64,000 bases of DNA from NCBI RefSeq assembly GCF_000010185.1, contig NC_010376.1, forward strand, positions 124,001-188,000. The letters are read 5' to 3'. A program made the translations under genes and the position numbers. The notes beneath the pieces were generated by a model that was given only the letters and a program-made list of their open reading frames with translations, made no database searches and was not told the origin of the DNA. Numbering within the stretch: the stretch's first letter is position 1; each line of letters starts with the position of its first letter. This DNA is from Finegoldia magna ATCC 29328. GTDB taxonomy: Bacteria > Bacillota > Clostridia > Tissierellales > Peptoniphilaceae. Below, piece after piece: positions 35,233 through 43,288 of the stretch.

Positions 35233-36114
35233 ATGGATACAGTAAATTTATTTATCGAATATGTAAAATTAAATATCAATAAGACATACGAACTGAGATC
35301 GAGAATTTATCAAATAATCAAAGATTATGATCAAACGACTGAAAAATACAAGTCTTGTGATATGGATTATTTAATCGAAAAGATTAGCCCAGATATTTTG
35401 AACGAAGCTTGTAAATGTATTGAAAAAGGATATGAAGCTGATAGTTATATTCAAAATTTATCCGATGAACAAATCGCCGTGGTTCTTGTGAGCATGTTGG
35501 ATTTTCTGAAAAAGTCGTATGAAAGAGAAAAAATTGATGAGAAAGTGTTCTTCCAAACTATTTCCGATTTGATTTTCAGAATTTCAGATTACAAGTTGAG
35601 AAATGGAAAATACGGTCTTGAAGGATTCGAAGGAAAATGGCTTTTAAGAATGTTTTATCTGAATATTTTCAAATTAGGTTCTCTTCAATTTGAAACTGGT
35701 AGGATTAATCTTGATGAAATGAAGATGAAACAAGAAGATTTGAAAGAGTTTGAAGATATCGTAAATAAAGATGTAATTATGGTTCACATAATGGAGAATG
35801 AAGATATTTCACGAAAATCTTGTGAGAAATCTTTTGAACTTGCAGATGAGTTTTTCTCAAATGAGTACAAATACTACGTTTGTTATTCGTGGTTGTTATA
35901 TGAAAATATGAGAGATGTTTTGAAACCTAGTTCAAAAATTTTGCAATTTCAAAACTTATTTGAAAAAATAATAAATATCGACGATTCTTCCATGGCGAAG
36001 GAAAGAATTTACAAAAATCACGATAAAAACAACGAAACTTCTCTTCAAAAAAATATGAAACTTCATCCGGAGTGCATGGGTGTGGGATTTGGTATAAAAG
36101 GCGCCCATTTATAG
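35233..36114 (+). CDS. Acyltransferase-domain protein (GNAT-like C-terminal domain)
   Basis: 293 residues. The C-terminal two thirds (WLLRMFYLNIFKLGSLQFE, VMVHIMENEDISRKSCEKSFELADEFF in pieces, YYVCYSWLLYENM) match the NAT_N/GNAT_C acyltransferase-like family of unknown substrate. No alternative Met before about residue 44. The ATG has no ribosome site in the usual position; AGGAGA at 35192-35197 lies upstream of a hairpin that could bring it close. No recognised neighbours in the pathway. Confidence 0.75.
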   Translation: MDTVNLFIEYVKLNINKTYELRSRIYQIIKDYDQTTEKYKSCDMDYLIEKISPDILNEACKCIEKGYEADSYIQNLSDEQIAVVLVSMLDFLKKSYEREKIDEKVFFQTISDLIFRISDYKLRNGKYGLEGFEGKWLLRMFYLNIFKLGSLQFETGRINLDEMKMKQEDLKEFEDIVNKDVIMVHIMENEDISRKSCEKSFELADEFFSNEYKYYVCYSWLLYENMRDVLKPSSKILQFQNLFEKIINIDDSSMAKERIYKNHDKNNETSLQKNMKLHPECMGVGFGIKGAHL

Positions 36115-36197
36115 GATATTTCAATAAGTAAATCGATTTTTTATTCAATAAAAGGGATATAATATATATTAGAAGAATATATTTTTATGGAGTAGAA

Positions 36198-37217
36198 ATG
36201 GCAACTTTAAAATTTAGCAATATTTGCAAAACTTATGAGAACAATTTCAAAGCTATCGAAAATTTTAACTTGGAACTAAAGGACAAGGAATTTGTCGTTT
36301 TTGTTGGGCCATCAGGTTGTGGGAAATCTACTATTTTGAGAATTATAGCAGGACTGGAAGATATCACATCAGGACAACTTTTCATTGACGATGTATGCGT
36401 AAATGATGTGAGTCCAAAAGATAGGGACATCGCTATGGTTTTTCAAAATTACGCACTTTATCCTCACAAAAACGTCTACGATAACTTGGCGTTTGGGATG
36501 AAGATTAGAAAAGTAGACAAGAATACAATTGATGAGAAGGTCAAGAAAGTCTCTGAGATTTTGGATTTGCAAGATTTGCTCAACAGAAAACCTGGACAAT
36601 TATCAGGTGGACAAAGACAAAGAGTCGCTCTTGGAAGAGCTATTGTCAGAAATCCAAAAGTTTTCTTGATGGATGAACCGTTGAGTAACTTGGATGCAAA
36701 GCTTAGAGTTCAAATGAGAGCAGAAATTGTAAAACTACAAAAAGATTTACAAACGACAATGATTTATGTAACTCACGATCAAACAGAGGCGATGACTATG
36801 GGAGACCGAATAGTTATCATGAAAGATGGAGTTATCCAACAAATAGGCACCCCGGATGAGATTTACAAGCATCCTATCAATATTTTTGTTGCAGAATTCA
36901 TTGGCAGCCCAACTATTAATATATTGGGAGCTGAGGATTTTTATATCGCGTCTGGAAAGAAAATCGAATCCAACTTGTGTGTTGGTCTTAGACCAGAAAA
37001 CTTGCGTATAGTTGAAGGCGACGATTATGTAATTACTGTTATCGAAAATTTGGGTAGCGAAAAATTCGTTCACGTTGAAAGAGAAGGCATCAAACTTACT
37101 ATAAAATATTCCGGAGAAACAGAATATTCACTTGGAGATAAGATTTCTCTTAGAATAAAAAATGATGCCATATTAAATTATTTTGATAAGAACACAGGCG
37201 AATCTGTGTCAATATAA
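36198..37217 (+). CDS. Sugar ABC transporter ATP-binding protein (UgpC/MsmX type)
   Basis: 339 residues. Walker A GPSGCGKST (37-45), Q-loop MVFQNYALYPHK, signature LSGGQRQR, Walker B VFLMDEPLSNLDAKLR, H-loop YVTHDQTEAMT, then a C-terminal TOBE/OB domain (about 240-335) as in carbohydrate importers. GGAGTAGAA precedes ATG. First of four genes for a binding-protein-dependent importer. Confidence 0.93.
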   Translation: MATLKFSNICKTYENNFKAIENFNLELKDKEFVVFVGPSGCGKSTILRIIAGLEDITSGQLFIDDVCVNDVSPKDRDIAMVFQNYALYPHKNVYDNLAFGMKIRKVDKNTIDEKVKKVSEILDLQDLLNRKPGQLSGGQRQRVALGRAIVRNPKVFLMDEPLSNLDAKLRVQMRAEIVKLQKDLQTTMIYVTHDQTEAMTMGDRIVIMKDGVIQQIGTPDEIYKHPINIFVAEFIGSPTINILGAEDFYIASGKKIESNLCVGLRPENLRIVEGDDYVITVIENLGSEKFVHVEREGIKLTIKYSGETEYSLGDKISLRIKNDAILNYFDKNTGESVSI

Positions 37218-37235
37218 AAATTAAAGGAGTATACT

Positions 37236-38516
37236 ATGAAAAAACTTTTTAAAGTAACTTTATTCTTAATGGTTACAGCACTACTTATGAGCGGATGCTC
37301 CAAAGGAAACACAAATGAATCCTCTAAAGGAACAACTGATGATAAAAATTCAGCAGAAACTAAAGAAGTTTCACTTATGATTCCTGAATGGGGAGTTCCT
37401 ACAAAAGAAATGTTGGCTGATTTTGAAAAAGAATCAGGCATTAAAGTAAATGTAATGCCAACGAGCTGGGATGATATCAGAAACAAAATCTCTACAGCAG
37501 CAGCAGGAAAGAATGCAGCAGCAGATGTTTATGAAGTTGACTGGTCATGGGTTGGTGAATTCCAAAAAGCTGGCTGGTTAGAACCAATCGAAATGGACAA
37601 GGCAGATTTGGAAGATATGAAGACTACTTCAACATTTATGATTGACAATAAGTTATATGCAATTCCATATTCTAACGACTACAGAATCGGATTCTACAAC
37701 AAAGCCATGTATGAAAAAGCTGGTTTAACAAAAGAGCCACAAACATGGGATGATGTTATCAACGATGCAAAAGTTCTAAAAGAAAAGAAGGTTTGCGAAT
37801 ATCCTATTAGTAACCCAATGGCAGCTGATGAAAAAACAACTACTACATTCTTATGGTTAGCTTACACAAGAAATGGCAAAGTATTTAATGATGACAACAC
37901 ATTAAATGAAGAAGCTACATTGGATGCTCTTACAATCTTGGATAAAATAAATCGTCCTGGATTATCAGATCCAGCTAACAGAACAGCTTCTGGTGCATTT
38001 GATAAATTGAAAAATGGCGAATGTGCATTCATGGTAGGACCATCATCTAACGTAATGAGTGTTAACGACAAAGAAAAATCAAAAGTAGTTGACCAAGTAA
38101 TGCCAATAGTATTACCAGGAAAAGACAAAAAAGCTACAGCTACAGTACCATTTGCTGAAGCAATCGGAGTATCACCATATAGCAAGAACAAAGAAGCTGC
38201 AATGAAATTTGCAAAATGGTACACTTCAAAAGAAACACAATACAAATTGTATAATGCATTATCTAACTTACCTACAAGAACTTCTGTAATTGAACAACTT
38301 CTAAACGAAGGTAAAATCAAAAACCCAGGAGCTATGTTAGAACTTGCAAAAGTAATCGAAACACCATTCCCTAATGGAGTTCCTATTTATTATACAAAAA
38401 TGAGCACAGAAATATTCAATACTATCAACCAAATGGCTAACGAAAAATTAACACCAGAACAAGCAGCAAAACAAATGGTAACAAATGTTAATAAGATAGT
38501 TGAAGAAAATAAATAA
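37236..38516 (+). CDS. Sugar ABC transporter substrate-binding lipoprotein
   Basis: 426 residues. Signal peptide with lipobox LLMSGC (C21), Ser/Thr-rich linker, then a family-1 type solute-binding fold (VSLMIPEWGVPTKEML, DVYEVDWSWVGEFQKAGWL, AIPYSNDYRIGFYNKAMYEKAG). Ligand unknown, probably an oligosaccharide or glycerol-phosphate-type solute. AAAGGAGTATACT precedes ATG; 18 bases after the ATPase gene. A terminator follows before the permeases. Confidence 0.9.
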   Translation: MKKLFKVTLFLMVTALLMSGCSKGNTNESSKGTTDDKNSAETKEVSLMIPEWGVPTKEMLADFEKESGIKVNVMPTSWDDIRNKISTAAAGKNAAADVYEVDWSWVGEFQKAGWLEPIEMDKADLEDMKTTSTFMIDNKLYAIPYSNDYRIGFYNKAMYEKAGLTKEPQTWDDVINDAKVLKEKKVCEYPISNPMAADEKTTTTFLWLAYTRNGKVFNDDNTLNEEATLDALTILDKINRPGLSDPANRTASGAFDKLKNGECAFMVGPSSNVMSVNDKEKSKVVDQVMPIVLPGKDKKATATVPFAEAIGVSPYSKNKEAAMKFAKWYTSKETQYKLYNALSNLPTRTSVIEQLLNEGKIKNPGAMLELAKVIETPFPNGVPIYYTKMSTEIFNTINQMANEKLTPEQAAKQMVTNVNKIVEENK

Positions 38517-38522
38517 CAAACT

Positions 38523-38556
38523 AAGCTCAAATTTTTCGGAATTTGAGCTTTTTTTA
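38523..38556 (+). terminator. Terminator between binding protein and permease genes
   Basis: AAGCTCAAATT pairs with AATTTGAGCTT, T7 follows; likely sets higher expression of the binding protein. Confidence 0.88.
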
Positions 38557-38581
38557 CTATCGTAAAATCTAAGGAGCAAAA

Positions 38582-39433
38582 ATGAAAAAAAGCAAAAAAG
38601 GATACCTACTTTTGCTTCCAGCATTGTTTATCATCATAACAACAGTAGTGTATCCAGTAATCAGGACGTTCTTTTTCAGTTTACAAAATTATAACTTGAC
38701 AGAACCATACAATATAAAATGGATTGGACTCAAAAACTACGAAAAAGTTTTGAAATCACCTGATTTTTACGCCGCACTCAAAAACAGTTTAATCATACTT
38801 TTGCTTACAGTAATCATAGCTTTTGTATGCAGCGTAATCGTAGGATTGATTTTGAACGAAAAACTTCGCCTAAGCCCTATTCTTACAGCTATTGCGATAA
38901 TTCCGTGGGCACTTCCACCGTTGGTAAATGGTATTATTTGGAAATTTATATTTTATCCTGGATATGGACTTATGAATAAAATATTGATAAATTTACATTT
39001 AATAGAAAAACCAGTTTTGTGGACAGTGAATCTGAAGACGACTTTATTTGTAGTAAGTGTCGTTGTCGCGTGGAGAGTTGTACCATTTTGTGCGATACTA
39101 ATACTTTCTACATTGAAAAACATTCCAGATGATTTGTACGAAGCAGCATTAGTTGACGGAGCATCAAAAGCCCAACAATTTAGAGAAATTACACTACCAA
39201 TGTTACTTCCATCGATGGCAATAGTTCTTATCCAAATCACAATGGCAGCAATCAATGTGTTCGACGAAGTTGTTACGATAACAGGATACAAGCTTGAAGC
39301 AGCAACGTTGTTGATTTACAACTACATGCACACATTTAGTTATTTGAATTTCGGATATGGATCAGCTATCACTTATATAATTATGATTTTATCCGGAATT
39401 ATTGGATATTTCTACATCAAGGATGCAAATTAA
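38582..39433 (+). CDS. Sugar ABC transporter permease (MalF-like)
   Basis: 283 residues, six helices. The EAA loop reads LYEAALVDGASKAQQFREITLPMLLPS. GYLLLLPALFIIITTVVYPV at the N-terminus is typical of CUT1 permeases. Pairs with the next permease; driven by the UgpC-type ATPase. Confidence 0.9.
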   Translation: MKKSKKGYLLLLPALFIIITTVVYPVIRTFFFSLQNYNLTEPYNIKWIGLKNYEKVLKSPDFYAALKNSLIILLLTVIIAFVCSVIVGLILNEKLRLSPILTAIAIIPWALPPLVNGIIWKFIFYPGYGLMNKILINLHLIEKPVLWTVNLKTTLFVVSVVVAWRVVPFCAILILSTLKNIPDDLYEAALVDGASKAQQFREITLPMLLPSMAIVLIQITMAAINVFDEVVTITGYKLEAATLLIYNYMHTFSYLNFGYGSAITYIIMILSGIIGYFYIKDAN

Positions 39434-39442
39434 GGAGTGAAT

Positions 39443-40288
39443 ATGAAAGACAGTTTATTTGAAAAGATAATTAAATATTTGTGCATCATATTATTCGTAT
39501 TGTTTACATTGGGACCACTTATTTGGTGTTTTGTAATCACAATTACTCCTGAATATGAAATGTTAAAAAACACTACAAGCTTTTTGCCATCAGAAATTTA
39601 TTGGGGAAATTACAAAGAAATTTTCGATGCAACTACCAAATCACACGAAGTTTTATTTGGTGGATTGATGAATTCGTTGAAAATGGCAGCGTTGACAATA
39701 TTAATTGGAATACCGACAGCAGTTTTGGCGGGATATGCATTTTATAGATACAAATTCTTTGCGAAAAATTTCATCATTAAATTTTTGATGATAACAATAG
39801 TAATTCCAGTATTTACGACAATAATTCCAATATATGCGACATTTGCGAGATTTGGATTCTTGGATAAATTATTCTACGTATCCATAATTTACGTATCGGC
39901 ATTTATTCCGATAACCACTTGGATAATCATGAACTATTTCAAAACATTGCCGAAAGAATTGCTCGAAGCTGCGGAAGTAGAAGGATTAAACGAAAGACAA
40001 ATATTTTTCTACGTAATACTTCCAATCTCTTATCCAATTATACTCACTTGTGTTTTGATGGTGTTTATAATGAGTTGGAACCAATTCCAAATTCCATTGA
40101 TACTTCTATCTTCACCGGAAAACAAAGTTGTCACACTTATTTTGTCGGAATTTATGGGTAGAAACGATATAAGTTACGGATTAATTGCATTGTGCGGATT
40201 GGTATCATTAGTTATTCCGGCAATAGTTGCGATTATTTTTAGAAACAAACTTATTTCAGGATTAACACAAGGATCTGTAAAAGGTTAA
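39443..40288 (+). CDS. Sugar ABC transporter permease (MalG-like)
   Basis: 281 residues from ATG 39443, preferred over GTG 39437, which lies inside the AAGGAG ribosome site. Six helices, EAA loop LLEAAEVEGLNERQIFFYVILPISYP. Second permease of the CUT1 importer. A terminator (40325) follows. Confidence 0.9.
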   Translation: MKDSLFEKIIKYLCIILFVLFTLGPLIWCFVITITPEYEMLKNTTSFLPSEIYWGNYKEIFDATTKSHEVLFGGLMNSLKMAALTILIGIPTAVLAGYAFYRYKFFAKNFIIKFLMITIVIPVFTTIIPIYATFARFGFLDKLFYVSIIYVSAFIPITTWIIMNYFKTLPKELLEAAEVEGLNERQIFFYVILPISYPIILTCVLMVFIMSWNQFQIPLILLSSPENKVVTLILSEFMGRNDISYGLIALCGLVSLVIPAIVAIIFRNKLISGLTQGSVKG

Positions 40289-40324
40289 ATATTACAATTA
40301 TCATACACAATTCCTTTCATGAAA

Positions 40325-40360
40325 AATATCAGAGCATTTTGTGGCTCTGGTATTTTTTTT
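40325..40360 (+). terminator. Terminator of the sugar transporter operon
   Basis: AATATCAGAGC pairs with GCTCTGGTATT (one G-U), T8 follows. Confidence 0.88.
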
Positions 40361-40538
40361 GCTCAAATTTACATCAGACTCCAACTCCCGAAAATTTATA
40401 AAAAATGTTACAAAATTTCAAAAATTTTGTTTTATGAAATTAAAAAATATCAAATAAAAACGAAATTTGCAAAACAAATGTTGGATTTTCAATGTTTTAA
40501 ATTATAAAAATAAAAATAAAAAAATTTTTTCAAAATTG

Positions 40539-40598
40539 TTGAACATAGTTCAAAAAAGTGGTACAATAAAAAACGTCAAAAGAAATGAACGTTGTTCA
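40539..40598 (+). promoter_or_regulatory. tetR-MMPL promoter with two palindromic operators
   Basis: In the 331-base gap 40289-40619 (otherwise a terminator and AT-rich DNA). -35 TTGAAC (40539-40544), 17 bp, -10 TACAAT (40562-40567). Operator 1 TTGAAC-ATA-GTTCAA (40539-40553) covers the -35 box; operator 2 TGAAC-GTT-GTTCA (40586-40598) lies after the start site. Both share GAAC-N3-GTTC, as expected for autorepression by the adjacent TetR protein. Confidence 0.75.
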
Positions 40599-40619
40599 AT
40601 AGATGAAAGGAGGTTAGTT

Positions 40620-41210
40620 GTGTCGTATTTGGATGAAAAGAAAAAGGATAATAAATTACAAATAATCCAATCTGCAATTAAGATGTTTGAGAAAAAGGGC
40701 GTTGAGAAGACTACTATCAGGGATATTATGAATAACACTGATTTGGGATTGGGAACTTTTTATTCGTATTTTAAGGACAAGGAAGATTTGAAGGAACAAA
40801 TCGTCCTGTCAAAGGTTGTTGATTTGGTGCTTGAAGCCGAGAAAAAATGCACGCAAGAAGATCATGTCGAGAGGTTTATTAGTTTTACAGATTTTATAAT
40901 TGATTATTACATTGCTCATCCTTTTGAGTTTGAACTTGTTGCGAGCAATTTGAACTGGGCGTTGTATGCGAAGGTTGAAAATGAAGAAAGATTTGCCGAA
41001 GCGGACACTACACTGAAATACATTTTGAACAAGTATTCACAGTTGTTCTCAAAGGAATATTCTGATTCACAAAAATTGTATATTCTTTCTTTGACTATTG
41101 AGACTGTGATTTCAACTTGCAAACTTGCAATCAGAAAGGATTCTATTTTATCGATTGATGAAATGAAGTCTGTTTTGGTTGAGGTGATTAAACAAATTTT
41201 AAATAGATAA
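40620..41210 (+). CDS. TetR/AcrR family regulator of the MMPL efflux operon
   Basis: 196 residues from GTG 40620, with AGGAGGT five bases upstream; the in-frame extension to 40467 runs through the promoter and operators and is not coding. HTH at about 25-50 (TTIRDIMNNTDLGLGTFYSYFKDKEDL). The helical C-terminal domain binds an unknown ligand. Two bases separate its stop from the next reading frame; co-transcribed with the RND gene and the coiled-coil gene. Confidence 0.9.
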   Translation: MSYLDEKKKDNKLQIIQSAIKMFEKKGVEKTTIRDIMNNTDLGLGTFYSYFKDKEDLKEQIVLSKVVDLVLEAEKKCTQEDHVERFISFTDFIIDYYIAHPFEFELVASNLNWALYAKVENEERFAEADTTLKYILNKYSQLFSKEYSDSQKLYILSLTIETVISTCKLAIRKDSILSIDEMKSVLVEVIKQILNR

Positions 41211-41221
41211 GGGTGATTTAC

Positions 41222-43276
41222 ATGAAGAAATTTTCAGAATTTATAGCTAATCATCCCAAGCTAGTGCTTTTGGTTATGACTTTGTTGTTGATTCCATCAA
41301 TAATTGGTTACAAGGCGACAAATATCAATTACGATATTTTATCTTATTTGCCAACTGATTTGAAATCAACACAAGGTCAATCTATTTTGGATAAAGATTT
41401 CAAAAACGCAGCTACTGGGATGTTGATTTTAGAAGGCAGCGACAATGATGCCGAGAAATTGAGAGAACAAGTGCAAAAAATCGACGGGGTTGAGGATGTT
41501 ATATCTAAGACTTCGATTATTGGGCCAACTGTTCCCAACGAATTTTTGCCAGATGATATTAGAGATGTGTTCTACGCAAAAGATAGTACGTTGATGATGG
41601 TTAAATTTAGCGAATCCTCATCTTCAATGAGAACTATGAAGGCAATCGAACAAATCAAAAAAATCGAATCGAAACAAAAATATTTGAGCGGAATTAGTGC
41701 TCTTGTAAAAGATACGAAGGATTTGATTGACAAGGAAACGCCGATTTATGTAATGTTGGCTGTGGCACTTGGACTTGTGGTGTTAAGCTTGACGAATGAA
41801 TCGACTGTAATTCCATTCGTGTTTATGTTGAATATAGGATATGCAGTTATTTATAATTTTGGGACTAATATATTTTTGGGACAAATATCCTACATTACCA
41901 AGGCAATCGCAGCAGTGTTGCAACTTGCTGTAACGATGGACTATTCGATTTTCTTGTATCACAGATATGCAGCGGAAAAGAAAAAGAGAGATTCACACGC
42001 AAAGGCAATGGCGAAAGCAATTGAAGCGACATTCTCATCTCTTTTCTCATCTTCACTTACAACTTTTGCAGGATTCTTGGTTTTAATATTGATGAGATTG
42101 TCTTTGGGTAAAGACATTGGACTTGTAATGAGCAAAGGGGTCTTCATCGGACTTTTATCTACTTTGATTGTTCTTCCACCAATGCTACTTCTTACAGAAA
42201 AAGCTGTGGACAAATACAATCACAAGGTATTACTTCCAGAATTTAACAAATTACCAAATTTCGTCGTAGACAAGAGAAAAGTGTTGGCAATGGTATTTGT
42301 AGTGTTATTTATTCCAGCGATTTATGGATCTGTAAACACAAAATTATACTACAATTTGGATAGATCATTGCCACAAGATTTGGACTCCATTGTATCTCTT
42401 AATAAAATGAAAAAAGACTACAACATGGCAAGTACTCATTTTATCGTCGTAAAAGACAATTTATCTAACACTGCTATGAATTCTATGATTGATGAACTAA
42501 AACATATCGACGGAATAAATTCAGTTGTTGGAACAAGTTCGATTACTGGAGTTACAATTCCTGCAACATTCTTACCAGATAAACTCAGAGATAATTTCGT
42601 AAAAAACGGCTACGAAATGATTATGGTTAATTCAAAATACCAAACAGCATCTGAAGAGGTGAACAAACAAATCACACAAATGCGTGATGTAATTGCAAAA
42701 CACGACAAGGACGGATATTTGACAGGCGAAGCTGTTCTTACAGACGATTTGACAGATATTTCTGACCAAGATTTCAAGATGGTTAACATAGCATCATTAA
42801 TTGCAGTATTCATAATCATCGCAATATCGTTCAAATCATTTGGAATTCCAGTTGTATTGATAGCAGCCATAGAACTTGCAATTCAAATCAACATGGCAAT
42901 CCCATTCTACTTCAATCAAACAATTCCGTTTATCACATCAATAGTAATCGGCGTAATCCAACTGGGATCTACGATAGATTATTCTATATTAATGACGGAC
43001 AGATTCTTGTACGAATATCGAAAGAGTAAAGATTTAAATGGTTCGTTGAAAACATCAGTAAAAGAAACTTCCAAATCAATTGTTACAAGTGCCTTATCAT
43101 TCATGGCAGCTACAATTGGCGTAGGAATTTATTCAAAAATGGAAATAGTATCCACAATATGTACGTTACTTGCTAGGGGAGCAATCATCAGTATGCTTGT
43201 AATTATCATATTACTTCCAGCAATATTGAGCGTTACATTCCCATTTATCAAGAAAACAACTAAAAATTTAGCGTAA
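41222..43276 (+). CDS. MMPL/RND family efflux transporter
   Basis: 684 residues from ATG 41222 with AGGGTG six bases upstream. Two repeats, each with one helix, a large external domain and five helices, 12 helices in all. GLVVLSLTNESTVIPF and the TMDYSIFLYHRY and STIDYSILMTDRF segments hold the proton-relay aspartates in helices 4 and 10. Exports lipids or hydrophobic compounds. Followed after 12 bases by a secreted coiled-coil protein, a pairing known in Firmicutes. Confidence 0.92.
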   Translation: MKKFSEFIANHPKLVLLVMTLLLIPSIIGYKATNINYDILSYLPTDLKSTQGQSILDKDFKNAATGMLILEGSDNDAEKLREQVQKIDGVEDVISKTSIIGPTVPNEFLPDDIRDVFYAKDSTLMMVKFSESSSSMRTMKAIEQIKKIESKQKYLSGISALVKDTKDLIDKETPIYVMLAVALGLVVLSLTNESTVIPFVFMLNIGYAVIYNFGTNIFLGQISYITKAIAAVLQLAVTMDYSIFLYHRYAAEKKKRDSHAKAMAKAIEATFSSLFSSSLTTFAGFLVLILMRLSLGKDIGLVMSKGVFIGLLSTLIVLPPMLLLTEKAVDKYNHKVLLPEFNKLPNFVVDKRKVLAMVFVVLFIPAIYGSVNTKLYYNLDRSLPQDLDSIVSLNKMKKDYNMASTHFIVVKDNLSNTAMNSMIDELKHIDGINSVVGTSSITGVTIPATFLPDKLRDNFVKNGYEMIMVNSKYQTASEEVNKQITQMRDVIAKHDKDGYLTGEAVLTDDLTDISDQDFKMVNIASLIAVFIIIAISFKSFGIPVVLIAAIELAIQINMAIPFYFNQTIPFITSIVIGVIQLGSTIDYSILMTDRFLYEYRKSKDLNGSLKTSVKETSKSIVTSALSFMAATIGVGIYSKMEIVSTICTLLARGAIISMLVIIILLPAILSVTFPFIKKTTKNLA

Positions 43277-43288
43277 AGGAGTACAAAC

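Noticed and set aside
37862-38320. 152-residue minus-strand frame
   Set aside because: Antisense to a clear substrate-binding lipoprotein gene; no ribosome site or family features.
40467-40619. N-terminal extension of the TetR protein
   Set aside because: The extension would translate through the promoter and both operators; GTG 40620 has a perfect ribosome site.
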